A DNA stretch of 64,000 bases, taken from the NCBI GenBank assembly GCA_050260515.1, contig JBLNCI010000008.1:66309-130308 (forward strand). The letters are read 5' to 3'. A program made the position numbers and the translations under genes. This DNA is from DATJIG01 sp050260515 (GTDB lineage Bacteria > Pseudomonadota > Alphaproteobacteria > SMXQ01). Below, in pieces: positions 32,662 to 41,657 of the stretch (the first letter of the stretch is position 1; every line of letters begins with the position of its first letter). The notes under the pieces were generated by a model. It did not search any database and was not told the DNA's origin. It saw only the letters and a program-made list of their open reading frames with translations.

Positions 32662-34493
32662 TGGCGGGCGACCTTCTCCGCATCCTCACCTGCGGCTCGG
32701 TCGACGACGGCAAGTCGACGCTGCTGGGCCGACTGCTCTACGACACCGAACAGGTGTTCGAGGATCAGGTCGCGGCGCTCGAGCGGGATTCCCGGCGCTA
32801 CGGCACGACGGGCGGCGGCCTCGACCTCGCGCTGCTGGCCGACGGTCTCGAGGCGGAGCGCGAGCAAGGCATCACCATCGACGTCGCCTATCACCACTTC
32901 GCGACGCCTCGGCGCGCCTTCATCGTCGCCGATGCGCCCGGGCACGAGCAGTACACCCGCAACATGGCCACCGGCGCCTCGACCGCGGAACTCGCGGTGC
33001 TGCTGGTCGACGCGCGCAAGGGCCTCCTCGACCAGACCCGCCGTCATGCGGCGATCTGCTCGCTCCTCGGCATCCGCCACGTCGTCCTGGCGGTGAACAA
33101 GATCGACCTCATCGACTACGACCAGGCCACGTTCGATTGCATCGTCGCCGAGTTCGCGGCGTTCGCGACGCGCCTCGGTTTCGCCGACGTGCGGTCGATC
33201 CCGATGTCGGCTCGGGACGGCGACAACGTCACCAAGCCGTCGCCGCGCACCCCGTGGCACGTCGGGCCGACGCTGCTCGAGCATCTTGAAACGGTGACGG
33301 TATCCGGCGGCCTCGATGAAGCGCCGTTCCGGCTGCCGGTCGCCTGGATTTCGCGCCCACATGCCGACTTCCGCGGCTTCGCCGGGACGATCGCCGGCGG
33401 TACGGTCCGCCCCGGGGACGAGGTCGTCGTGGCCGCGTCCGGCGTCACGGCCCGTGTCGCTCGCGTCCTAGCCCCGGACGGCGATCTCGTCGCGGCGAAC
33501 GCCGGGGACGCGGTGACGCTCACACTCGACCGGCCGGTGGATGTCGCGCGCGGCGACGTCCTCGCGGCGCCCCGCGCTCGGCCCACCGTCGCCGACCAAT
33601 TCACCGCCGACATCGTCTGGATGGCGGACGAGCCGCTCCTCCCCGGCCGCTCCTACCTGATGCGCATCGGCACGCGCTGGGTCCCGGCCACCGTCACGAT
33701 GATCAAGCACAAGCTCAACGTGGCGACGCTCGAGCATCTGTCGGCCCGCGATCTTCACCTGAACGAGATCGCGTCGTGCAACGTCGCGACCGGCACCCCC
33801 GTCGCGTTCGACAACTACGTGGAGAACCGCCATACCGGCGGCTTCATCCTCGTCGATCGCTTCACCCACGCGACGGCGGCGGCCGGGATGATCGCCCATC
33901 CGCTGCGCCGAGCGACGAACATCCACCACGAGCGGTTGTCGCTCGACAAGCACGCGCGCGCCTCGCTGAACCTGCAAAGGCCAAGCGTGATCTGGTTCAC
34001 CGGGTTGTCCGCCGCGGGCAAGTCGACCATCGCCCGCGCGGTCGAGGCGAAGCTCTACTCGCTCGGCCGGCACACGATGATGCTGGACGGCGACAATCTG
34101 CGCCACGGCCTCAACCGCGATCTCGGGTTCACCGATGCCGACCGCGTCGAGAACATCCGTCGCGTCGGCGAGGTCGCGAAGCTCATGGTCGAGGCCGGGC
34201 TGATCGTGATCTGCGCCTTCATCTCTCCGTTCCGCGCCGAGCGCCAGATGGTGCGCGCGCTGTTCGAGGACGACGAGTTCTTCGAGATCTTCGTCGACAC
34301 GCCGATCGACGAGTGCATCCGTCGCGATCCCAAGGGGCTGTACGCCAAGGCGAAGGCGGGCGCGCTGCCCAACTTCACCGGCATCGACAGCGCTTACGAG
34401 CGCCCCGACAACGCCGAGCTGACGCTGACCACCGGCGCGAAGACGCCCGAGGAGCTGGCGGAGGCCGTGCTCCGGCGCTGCGGCTACCTGTAG
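32661..34493 (+). CDS. cysNC: Bifunctional sulfate adenylyltransferase subunit 1 / APS kinase
   Basis: A 610-residue fusion of the EF-Tu-like GTPase CysN (about 1-425) and APS kinase CysC (about 435-610). CysN has GSVDDGKSTLLGRL, DAPGHEQYTRNM and NKID. CysC has the P-loop FTGLSAAGKSTIARAVE, LDGDNLRHGLNRDLGF and the FISPFRAERQMVR segment. With CysD it converts sulfate to PAPS. Such fusions (NodQ type) often feed sulfotransferases, and a sulfotransferase gene follows 36 bases later. No PAPS or APS reductase is nearby. Confidence 0.95.
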   Translation: MAGDLLRILTCGSVDDGKSTLLGRLLYDTEQVFEDQVAALERDSRRYGTTGGGLDLALLADGLEAEREQGITIDVAYHHFATPRRAFIVADAPGHEQYTRNMATGASTAELAVLLVDARKGLLDQTRRHAAICSLLGIRHVVLAVNKIDLIDYDQATFDCIVAEFAAFATRLGFADVRSIPMSARDGDNVTKPSPRTPWHVGPTLLEHLETVTVSGGLDEAPFRLPVAWISRPHADFRGFAGTIAGGTVRPGDEVVVAASGVTARVARVLAPDGDLVAANAGDAVTLTLDRPVDVARGDVLAAPRARPTVADQFTADIVWMADEPLLPGRSYLMRIGTRWVPATVTMIKHKLNVATLEHLSARDLHLNEIASCNVATGTPVAFDNYVENRHTGGFILVDRFTHATAAAGMIAHPLRRATNIHHERLSLDKHARASLNLQRPSVIWFTGLSAAGKSTIARAVEAKLYSLGRHTMMLDGDNLRHGLNRDLGFTDADRVENIRRVGEVAKLMVEAGLIVICAFISPFRAERQMVRALFEDDEFFEIFVDTPIDECIRRDPKGLYAKAKAGALPNFTGIDSAYERPDNAELTLTTGAKTPEELAEAVLRRCGYL

Positions 34494-34529
34494 ACTGAGC
34501 CCTTTCCGAACGCATCGCGCACAGGCCCA

Positions 34530-35399
34530 ATGATGCCCTCCCTGATCCTCGTCGCCGGCATGCACCGAAGCGGTACCTCGGCGCTGACCCGCTGCATCAA
34601 CCTGGCGGGGGTGCCGCTGCCGAGGAACCTGATGCAGCCGGATCCAGGCAATGCCGACGGCTACTGGGAATCGGTCGACCTCTACCACCTGCACAACGCG
34701 ATCCTCTCGTCCCTGCAATCCGCGTGGAACGATCCCCGTGAAATTCCCGAGGCGTGGTTCGCGAGCCCGGCGTCGACAGCGCCGCGCGCCCACCTCGTCG
34801 CCTGGCTGGCGAGCGAGATGCAGGGAAAGGACATGCTGCTGGTGAAGGACCCACGCGTGTGCCGGCTGATGCCTCTGTGGCAGCGCGCGGCGGCCGAGAT
34901 CGGATTCGACATTCGTACCGTGATCCCGGTCCGCAACCCCATCGAGGTCGCGCGGTCGCTCAAGACCCGCGACGGCTTCACCGAGCCGCATTCGTTCTTC
35001 CTGTGGCTGCGACACGTGCTCGACGCCGAGCGCTTCACCCGCGGCAGACCGCGCAGCATCGTCACGTTCGACCAACTCATGGCCGATCCACTCGGCATCG
35101 TCCGCCGCATCCAGAAAGACCTCGGAGCGGCGTTTCCGGTCGGCGACTCCGAGTTGAAGCCGCTGCTGGACAGCGTGCTGAAGCCGTCCCTGCGGCACCA
35201 CGTCGTCACGAACGACGCGGTGTCCGAAGCCGCCGAGCAGCTTCCTGCGCTGCTCACGACGTACCAGTGGGTGCTCGATGCTGCCTCGGGAGCTGTGCGC
35301 GATCCGGCACCGCTCGACGAGATCACCGGCAAGATGCGCGCCTCCGAGCGGTCGCGCGGAGGCATCGCCGTCCCCGGCACAGCGGACGCGTCATACTGA
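34530..35399 (+). CDS. PAPS-dependent sulfotransferase family protein
   Basis: A 289-residue protein. The 5'-phosphosulfate loop is visible as LVAGMHRSGTSALTRCINLAG (residues about 7-27), and a 3'-phosphate-binding segment reads RTVIPVRNPIEVARSLKTRDGF. SWES-type and catalytic features of human-like enzymes are not obvious; it belongs to the broad bacterial Sulfotransfer group. The acceptor is probably a sugar or lipid-linked saccharide, judged only by its neighbours. The gene follows cysNC and precedes an MFS gene by two bases, suggesting one transcription unit. Confidence 0.82.
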   Translation: MMPSLILVAGMHRSGTSALTRCINLAGVPLPRNLMQPDPGNADGYWESVDLYHLHNAILSSLQSAWNDPREIPEAWFASPASTAPRAHLVAWLASEMQGKDMLLVKDPRVCRLMPLWQRAAAEIGFDIRTVIPVRNPIEVARSLKTRDGFTEPHSFFLWLRHVLDAERFTRGRPRSIVTFDQLMADPLGIVRRIQKDLGAAFPVGDSELKPLLDSVLKPSLRHHVVTNDAVSEAAEQLPALLTTYQWVLDAASGAVRDPAPLDEITGKMRASERSRGGIAVPGTADASY

Positions 35400-35401
35400 C
35401 G

Positions 35402-36640
35402 ATGGCGATCGGCGTCGCGTTCCAGCCGCTTCTCAGGGTCTGGCGCTACCGCGAGTATGCGCTGTTCATGGGCGGCATGGCGCCGAGCCTGGTGACGCTG
35501 TGGATGCAGCGGGTCGGCGTCGGCTGGCTCGCCTGGGAGCTCACCCATTCGCCGGCGTGGCTGGGGGCCGTCGCCGCCGCCGACCTCGCGCCGATGATCG
35601 TGCTGGCCCCGTTCGCGGGCGCGCTCACGGACCGCGGCAATCCTCTTCGTCAGGCGCGTGTGACCCAGCTCCTCTTCGTCCTGCAGGCGATCGCAATGGC
35701 CGCGTTCACGCTCGCCGATGCCATGACGATCGAGATTCTGTTCGGCTTGTCGCTGGTGTCGGGCTGCCTGCAGCCGCTCGCCTCGACGGCGCGCCACGCG
35801 ATCGTCCCCGCGACGGTGCCCCGCGACGCCTTCGCGACGGCGATCGCCACCGACTCCGCCCTGTTCAACGGCTCGCGATTTCTCGGCCCCGCCCTGGCGG
35901 GGCTGATGATTCCCTACGCCGGCGTAGGCGGCACGTTCGTCGTCCACGCGGTCGGCTGCGCCGTGTTCTCGACCACGCTCCACATGATGCGACTGGCGCC
36001 ACCCGACCGCGGGAACCGCGCCCGCGGAAATATCCTGGGCGACGTCGTCGAGAGCTTCTCGTACATCGCGCGGCACCCCGGCATCGGCCCGCTCTTCCTG
36101 ATGTTGACCGCGGTGTCGATCTGCCTGCGGCCGCTGCAGGACATGCTCCCGGGCTTCGCCGGCAGCGTGTTCGACGCCGGGGCGGTGGGACTCGCCTGGC
36201 TGACGTCGGCGATGGGCGTCGGCGCGATGTTGAGCGCATTGTGGATCGCGATGCGCGGGCACATCGCGGGCCTCACCCGCACGGTGCTGCGCGGCTGCCT
36301 TGCCCTGTCGGTTTCGGTGTTCGGGTTCGTCGCCACCGATGTCCTGTGGGTCTCCATCGTCTTCTCGGCGCTGGCGGGTTATGCGTTCAACAGCATGACG
36401 ACCGGCACCCAGACGCTGGTCCAGTCGTCGGTCGCGAACGAGCTCCGCGGCCGCATCATGGGCACCTACACGCTCATCTATCGCGGGACGCCGGCGTTCG
36501 GCGCGCTGGCGGTGGGCGCGCTCGCCGAGACCATCGGCCTCAGGATAACGCTCGCCATCGCGGCGGCGGTGACGCTGGGAGCGTGGGCGCTGACGGCGCC
36601 CCGGCGGCACGCGATCACCGCGGCGGTCGAGGCGAAATAG
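35402..36640 (+). CDS. MFS transporter, EntS-like
   Basis: A 412-residue inner-membrane protein with about 12 hydrophobic segments and the MFS_3/EntS pattern. Visible are the conserved motif A-like loop AGALTDRGNPLRQAR after helix 2 and STARHAIVPATVPRDAFATAIATDSALFNGSRFLGPALAG around helices 4-5. Members export siderophores and other small molecules. It starts two bases after the sulfotransferase stop, so it may export a product of that pathway; the substrate is unknown. Confidence 0.85.
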   Translation: MAIGVAFQPLLRVWRYREYALFMGGMAPSLVTLWMQRVGVGWLAWELTHSPAWLGAVAAADLAPMIVLAPFAGALTDRGNPLRQARVTQLLFVLQAIAMAAFTLADAMTIEILFGLSLVSGCLQPLASTARHAIVPATVPRDAFATAIATDSALFNGSRFLGPALAGLMIPYAGVGGTFVVHAVGCAVFSTTLHMMRLAPPDRGNRARGNILGDVVESFSYIARHPGIGPLFLMLTAVSICLRPLQDMLPGFAGSVFDAGAVGLAWLTSAMGVGAMLSALWIAMRGHIAGLTRTVLRGCLALSVSVFGFVATDVLWVSIVFSALAGYAFNSMTTGTQTLVQSSVANELRGRIMGTYTLIYRGTPAFGALAVGALAETIGLRITLAIAAAVTLGAWALTAPRRHAITAAVEAK

Positions 36641-36650
36641 ATCGGCGGGC

Positions 36651-37604
36651 CTAGAGGCTCTTCTTGCCCATCTCGAGGAAGCGCTCGCGGCGGCGGGCGC
36701 GCAGCACGCCGCCCTCGACCCCGACGAGTTGTTTGAGTGACGCCTCGATCGCCGAGCCGACCGCGGCGATGGTCGCGCGCGCGTCGCGGTGGGCGCCGCC
36801 GAGCGGCTCGGGAATGATCTCGTCCACGATGCCGAGTGTCTGCAGGTCCTGGGCGGTCAGGCGCAGGGCCTCGGCGGCGGTCTTCGATTCGGCGGCGCTG
36901 CGCCACAGAATCGAGGCGCAGCCCTCAGGGGAAATGACCGAGTAGATGGCGTGCTCGAGAATCAGCACGCGGTCGGAGGCGGCGAGCGCAATGGCCCCGC
37001 CCGAGCCGCCCTCGCCGACGATCGTGGCGACGAACGGTACCTTGATCGAGAGGCCCGCCTCGATCGCGCGGGCGATCGCCTCCGACTGGCCGCGCTCCTC
37101 GGCGCCGACGCCGGGATACGCACCGGCGGTGTCGACGAAGGTGAGCACCGGCAGGCCGAAGCGGTCGGCCATCTCCATCAGACGGCGCGCCTTGCGGTAA
37201 CCCTCGGGACGAGCCATGCCGAAGTTGTGGCGGACGCGGGATTCGGTGTCGCGGCCCTTCTCGGTCCCCATGACGACGACGGAGTAGCCCCGGAACCGAC
37301 CCAGGCCGCCGACGATCGCCTCGTCTTCCGCGAACGCGCGGTCACCGGCGAGCGGCGTGAAGTCCTCGATCAGGCCGGCGACGAAGTCGGTGAAGTGCGG
37401 ACGCTCGGGATGGCGGGCGACCTGTACCTTCTGCCACGGCGTCAGTTTCGAATAGGTCTGGCGCAGGAGACGCGTCACCTTGCCTTCGAGCTTACCCACC
37501 TCGTCGGCGATGTTGACGCCGCCGGCATTGCTCAAATGGCGCAGCTCCTCGATCTTCCCTTCGAGTTCGGCGATCGGCTTCTCAAAGTCGAGGAATGTCG
37601 GCAT
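36651..37604 (-). CDS. accA: Acetyl-CoA carboxylase carboxyltransferase subunit alpha
   Basis: A 317-residue carboxyltransferase subunit that makes malonyl-CoA with AccD for fatty acid synthesis. Diagnostic stretches are MPTFLDFEKPIAELEGKIEEL, RHPERPHFTDFV, TFVDTAGAYPGVGAEERGQSEAIA and VGEGGSGGAIALA. The start at 37604 gives the family N-terminus; the frame is open further upstream without similarity. It ends 10 bases from the convergent MFS gene. The lyase gene lies 32 bases upstream. Confidence 0.96.
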   Translation of the reverse strand: MPTFLDFEKPIAELEGKIEELRHLSNAGGVNIADEVGKLEGKVTRLLRQTYSKLTPWQKVQVARHPERPHFTDFVAGLIEDFTPLAGDRAFAEDEAIVGGLGRFRGYSVVVMGTEKGRDTESRVRHNFGMARPEGYRKARRLMEMADRFGLPVLTFVDTAGAYPGVGAEERGQSEAIARAIEAGLSIKVPFVATIVGEGGSGGAIALAASDRVLILEHAIYSVISPEGCASILWRSAAESKTAAEALRLTAQDLQTLGIVDEIIPEPLGGAHRDARATIAAVGSAIEASLKQLVGVEGGVLRARRRERFLEMGKKSL

Positions 37605-37636
37605 GTGGCTTCGCTGCTGATATCGATGACGGACGC

Positions 37637-38605
37637 TTAGACGGAGGCCTCGGGAACGACGCGCTCCCACTTCTTTACCATGACTTCGGCCTGGCGGATG
37701 GACGCGATGTCGATCATGCGACCGTCGAGCGATACCGCTCCGCGGCCCGCGTCGCCCGCCGCCTTCATCGCGGCGACGATGCGACGTGCCTCGTCGATCT
37801 CCTCGTGGGACGGCGTGAACGCCGCGTTGACGATGGCGATCTGGCCCGGATGGATCACCCATTTGCCTTCGCAGCCGAGTGCGGCGGCGCGATCGGCGGC
37901 GGCCTTGAGACCCGCGTCGTCCTTGAAATCGGCATAGGGACCGTCGACCGGACGCAGCCCGTGGGCGCGCGCGGCGACCACGATCCGCGACAACGCGTAA
38001 TGGAACACGTCGTTCCAGTGATAGGCGCGCTCCTCTCCGGCGCGGCCGGTGAGAACGCCGTAGCGCGGATTGGCGCCGCCGATCACGGTCGAGCGCGCGC
38101 CGATCGAGGCCGCGTAGTCGCCCGGCCCGAAGTGCAGCGCCTCGACGCGACGGCCGGCGCCGGCGATCGCCTCGACATTCATCATCGCCTTCGCACTCTC
38201 GATCAGGAGCTCGATCCCGACGCGCGGCGCGATCTTCGCCTCGCGCTCGATCGAGGCGACGGCGGATTCGATCCGGCGGACGTCGTCGACGGTGTCGATC
38301 TTCGGCACCATCACGAGGTCGAGGCGGCTCGCGCCGGCCTCGATGACGGCGCGGAGATCGCTCTCGAAGGCGGGATCGTCGAGCGCGTTGACGCGCACCG
38401 ACACGGCCTTCGCGCCGAAATCCTGCGACCGCAGCGCGTCGGCGACGTTGCGGCGGGCCTTGTCCTTGTCACCACCGGCCACCGAGTCCTCGAGGTCGAG
38501 GACGACGATGTCGGCGTCGGACCGGACCGCCTTCGCCACCAGCTCGGGGCGAATGCCGGGAACGATCAACTGCGAACGGTTGGCGCGGAGGGCGGGGTCT
38601 TGCAT
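37637..38605 (-). CDS. HpcH/HpaI (CitE-like) lyase, probable malyl-CoA lyase type
   Basis: A 322-residue TIM-barrel enzyme of the CitE/Mcl1 group. RSQLIVPGIRPELVAKAVRSDADIVVLDLEDSV gives the barrel start. MVPKIDTVDDV, the metal-binding Glu in PRVGIELLIESA, LHFGPGDYAASIG and the C-terminal CEGKWVIHPGQIAIVNAAFTPS follow. These fit the L-malyl-CoA/beta-methylmalyl-CoA lyases of alphaproteobacteria, though citramalyl-CoA lyase is an alternative. The ATG at 38605 is chosen on family length. It lies between accA and xerD on the same strand. Confidence 0.82.
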   Translation of the reverse strand: MQDPALRANRSQLIVPGIRPELVAKAVRSDADIVVLDLEDSVAGGDKDKARRNVADALRSQDFGAKAVSVRVNALDDPAFESDLRAVIEAGASRLDLVMVPKIDTVDDVRRIESAVASIEREAKIAPRVGIELLIESAKAMMNVEAIAGAGRRVEALHFGPGDYAASIGARSTVIGGANPRYGVLTGRAGEERAYHWNDVFHYALSRIVVAARAHGLRPVDGPYADFKDDAGLKAAADRAAALGCEGKWVIHPGQIAIVNAAFTPSHEEIDEARRIVAAMKAAGDAGRGAVSLDGRMIDIASIRQAEVMVKKWERVVPEASV

Positions 38606-38676
38606 GAGGTCCGAGACGAGCCGGCCCCGACCGTGCGAGGCCCGGATAAATGCGCCTTTTCGGCCAAAAAAGTCAA

Positions 38677-39609
38677 CTAACGCGCTCGCGAACGCCGCGC
38701 CAGGGGATGGTGGTCGCGCACCGCGGCCTTCAGTCTTTCTTCCAGCACGTGCGTGTAGATTTGCGTCGTGGCGACGTCGGCGTGGCCGAGCATCTCCTGG
38801 ACCGCTCGCAGGTCGGCGCCGTGGGCAAGCAGGTGGCTTGCGAACGCATGGCGCACCACATGCGGCGAGACCTGTCGCGGGTCGAGCCCCGCGTCGACGG
38901 CAAGCTCCTTGAGGATCTGGGTGAAGCGCTGCCGCGTGAGATGCTTGCGCGGCTCCGGCGAGGGGAAGAGCCACGGCGACGAACCGGCGATCCGCGCGCG
39001 GACGGGCAGCCACTTCTTCAGCGCGAGCAGTGCCGGCGGCGACAACGGCACCATGCGCTCCTTGTTGCCCTTGCCGCGCACCACGAGCACGCCACCGCGC
39101 GCCGCCGCGGCCCCAACCGGCAGCGAAATCAGCTCCGAGACACGCAGGCCGGCGGCGTACAGCACCTGCAGCAGCGCCGTCGCGCGGAGGCCTTCGACGC
39201 CATCGCGCTTCGCCGCGGCCGCGAGCAGCGCGTCGATGTCCATCTCGGACAGAGTCTTCGGAAGACGCCGACCGCGCTTCGGGGAATCGATGGCGGCCGT
39301 CGGATCGTCTGCGCGCACGCCCTCGCTCAGCAGGAAGCGGTAGAACTGCCGCAACGCCGAGAGACGCCGCGCCGCGGTCGCTGCATCGAATCCGTCCGCC
39401 GTGAGATGCTCGATGTAGCGCCGGACGTCCTCACCCGCGGCGAGCGCGATGTCCTGCTTGGAGGTGGCGGCGAAGTGCTTCAGATCGCGCCGGTAAGCGT
39501 GCTGCGTGTTGAGCGACGCGCCGCGCTCGGCCGCGAGCATCTCGAGGAATGCTTCGACGTGGGGCTCGGCGCTCCCGAACGCGTCGCGGTCGGACGCCGG
39601 CCGGCCCAT
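38677..39609 (-). CDS. xerD: Tyrosine recombinase XerD
   Basis: A 310-residue site-specific recombinase that resolves chromosome dimers at dif with XerC. An N-terminal SAM-like core-binding domain (about 12-100) is followed by a catalytic domain. All active-site residues are present: R156 (GLRVSEL), K180 (RGKGNKER), H250 and R253 (HVVRHAFASH), H276 (LGHADVATT) and nucleophile Y285 (IYTHV). The ATG shares a base with the TGA of the upstream exported-protein gene. It is a housekeeping recombinase; no integrated element is adjacent. Confidence 0.93.
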   Translation of the reverse strand: MGRPASDRDAFGSAEPHVEAFLEMLAAERGASLNTQHAYRRDLKHFAATSKQDIALAAGEDVRRYIEHLTADGFDAATAARRLSALRQFYRFLLSEGVRADDPTAAIDSPKRGRRLPKTLSEMDIDALLAAAAKRDGVEGLRATALLQVLYAAGLRVSELISLPVGAAAARGGVLVVRGKGNKERMVPLSPPALLALKKWLPVRARIAGSSPWLFPSPEPRKHLTRQRFTQILKELAVDAGLDPRQVSPHVVRHAFASHLLAHGADLRAVQEMLGHADVATTQIYTHVLEERLKAAVRDHHPLARRSRAR

Positions 39610-41411
39610 CACAGTCCGCTGGCGACGGCCGAGTCGAGCACGAGCGCAGCCGCATCCCCGCCGAGGTTCACGCGATTGAGCGCGGCGCCGACGCTGCCGA
39701 CGGTCTCCGCCGACCACAGCGCCGGGTCGCCCGAGCCGAGCGCGGTGAGCGCCAGCAGAACGACCTCGCCGACACGCCCACCGTCGGCGGCGCGCGTCAT
39801 CGGACCGAGGAGCGGCGACGACCGCGCCGCGGTCGCGGCATCGAGGTACGGTGCCCACACCTCCGGCGGAACGCGGGCCCCCATCGCGTCAAGGAGCGTG
39901 AGGACTTGCGCGCCTTTCGGGAGGCGCTCGGGCTGGGGAAGGCTCGCCACCCAGCGATTGAATCCCGCGACGTCGAACGGCCGCGGCGCTGCCGGGGGAA
40001 CCGCGCCTGCCGCCGTCACAACGCCTGTCTTCGGCACAGCGGCGATGGCGGCCAGCGGCCATAGCGGCGTGTCCCCGGACGCGTCGCCCGCTCGCGCCGC
40101 CTGGGTCCGCCAGGCCTCCGCCTGCGCGACCGACCCGGCCGCGTACAGCGCTCGCGCCGCATCCTGCGCGAACCATTGCAGCTCCGGCGCGGGCTCGATC
40201 CCCGCTATGTCGGCGGCATACACCCGTGCCGCCTGCGCGAAGCGGCCCTGCTCCCGGGCACTGGCGAGCGCCGCCTCGATCGCCTCGGCGGCAGCGGCGG
40301 GAACGCCGCGCGCCTGCTGCTCGGCCTTGTAGAACAGCGCGCGTCCGCGCGGCGAGGAGTCGTTGCCGGCAAGCGTGAGCGCATTGCCCATCTCGTCTGC
40401 CTTGAACGGCACGGCCGCGTAGATCTCGGCGAGCTTTGCCGTCGGAATCGCCCCGAATGCTTCCGCGCGCTCGGCCGCGTCCAGCCGAGCGGTGATGTCA
40501 CCGCCGCCGACGGCGATCGCTCGCAGCGCGAGCGGGCTCGCGTCGGCCAGCGCCTCCGGGGTAAGCGGCGCCTTCGCGAGCCGCAGCAGCGCGACCTCGA
40601 GCGGCCCGACCCCGGCGAGGCTCGTCACGGGCTTGCGCTCGCCGAGCGCGTCGCGCAGCAGCACGACGTACGGCGAATCCGCCGGCACGCCCTGCTCACC
40701 CATCAGATCGAGCGCGAGCTGGGCTTGCGCCGTGCGTCCGCCGACCACGTCGCACAGCACCGTCGCACGGTTCCAGAACTCGCCTTTCGCGGCGACCCGG
40801 GTCGCGCCCGAAAGCGTCGCGCACGCGGTCGCGTCATCACCGGCGAGGAGCGCCGCTTCGATCTGAGCGCGGATGGACGGTTCGTCGCTCGCGCTCGGCA
40901 CGGCACGGGCGAGCGCGATGAAGTCGTCCGCGTCGCCCAACGCGGCGAGTGCCGCGAGGCGCGCGGAGAGAAGGCTTTCTGGGGCGGCGCCATCGGCGGC
41001 CGGCGGCGGGACGGCGCTCGTCAGCAGCAGCTTGCGCGCAAGCGCCCGCTGCGCCGGCGAGGTCGACGGCGCCGGGAGACGCGGAAGATAGGCGGAGACC
41101 AGCGCGCGCGAGGTGCCGCGCCACATGTCGGCGCCGAGTCCGTCGATGGTGCCGACGCCGTCCGAGGCGATCGACAGCGGCGCAAGCTCGTCGATGCGGA
41201 TGCCGCCGATGGCGGTCTCGGTCGCCTCGCTCGTCGGGGAACCGGGCTCGCCTTTGGGCGCCTCGTCCCGCGACCGCGGTGTCGGCCACAGCGGAGTCGG
41301 AGCGTTCAGCCCCGGACCGGCCGGCGAGGTCTGAGCGGCGGCGGGAAGCGCCGTCGCGAGCGCGATGGAAACCGTGAATGCGGCGAGGTTACGGATGCAG
41401 GGCGCGGTCAT
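39609..41411 (-). CDS. Exported alanine-rich protein of unknown function
   Basis: A 600-residue protein I do not recognise. A Sec signal peptide (about 1-27, ALATALPAAAQ) is followed by a Pro/Ser/Glu-rich linker (about 28-65). A long, Ala- and Leu-rich region of short amphipathic helices then occupies about 95-600, looking like degenerate TPR/HEAT-type helical repeats. Two Cys pairs occur around 195-220. It overlaps the preceding 45-residue membrane protein by 23 bases and xerD by one, so all three are likely one operon. A periplasmic scaffold role is only a guess. Confidence 0.75.
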   Translation of the reverse strand: MTAPCIRNLAAFTVSIALATALPAAAQTSPAGPGLNAPTPLWPTPRSRDEAPKGEPGSPTSEATETAIGGIRIDELAPLSIASDGVGTIDGLGADMWRGTSRALVSAYLPRLPAPSTSPAQRALARKLLLTSAVPPPAADGAAPESLLSARLAALAALGDADDFIALARAVPSASDEPSIRAQIEAALLAGDDATACATLSGATRVAAKGEFWNRATVLCDVVGGRTAQAQLALDLMGEQGVPADSPYVVLLRDALGERKPVTSLAGVGPLEVALLRLAKAPLTPEALADASPLALRAIAVGGGDITARLDAAERAEAFGAIPTAKLAEIYAAVPFKADEMGNALTLAGNDSSPRGRALFYKAEQQARGVPAAAAEAIEAALASAREQGRFAQAARVYAADIAGIEPAPELQWFAQDAARALYAAGSVAQAEAWRTQAARAGDASGDTPLWPLAAIAAVPKTGVVTAAGAVPPAAPRPFDVAGFNRWVASLPQPERLPKGAQVLTLLDAMGARVPPEVWAPYLDAATAARSSPLLGPMTRAADGGRVGEVVLLALTALGSGDPALWSAETVGSVGAALNRVNLGGDAAALVLDSAVASGL

Positions 41412-41526
41412 TGGAGATGACCTTCTCGACCGGGGCCGAGGGCGCCGGAATGTTGCGCGTCGCGAGAAACGCGACGCCGCCGATGATCACAACCACGACT
41501 GCAATGATGATAACGCGCCCGATCAT
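41389..41526 (-). CDS. Small single-pass membrane protein (45 residues)
   Basis: A short gene whose product is mostly one transmembrane helix (MIGRVIIIAVVVVIIGGVAFLA) followed by a polar tail with IPAPSAPVEKVISNDRALHP. An AAGGGG ribosome-binding site lies 5 bases before the ATG at 41526, arguing it is real. Its end overlaps the start of the 600-residue exported protein. Position between xerD and aroK suggests a conserved locus; function unknown. Confidence 0.7.
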   Translation of the reverse strand: MIGRVIIIAVVVVIIGGVAFLATRNIPAPSAPVEKVISNDRALHP

Positions 41527-41641
41527 GGGTCCCCTTCCGAAAAGCGTCTCGATACGTGCATCGCTCGAAGCCAAGAGTCGCCCCCATCGCGGCCACGGAG
41601 CCCGTCCGGGCTTTCGCTGGCGCGCGCAGCGGCGGCGCCGC

Positions 41642-41647
41642 TATAAT
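41642..41647 (+). promoter_or_regulatory. Perfect -10 element (TATAAT) just before aroK
   Basis: TATAAT at 41642-41647 lies 10 bases before the aroK ATG, but no recognisable -35 is at 16-18 bases (GGCGCG there). If used, the transcript would start about 4 bases before the ATG and be nearly leaderless. Confidence 0.4.
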
Positions 41648-41657
41648 CCGCACGACC

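Noticed and set aside
38677..39609. Tyrosine recombinase as a sign of an integrated mobile element
   Set aside because: The protein has the length and motifs of housekeeping XerD and lies among core genes; no attachment-site repeats, tRNA or phage genes are nearby.
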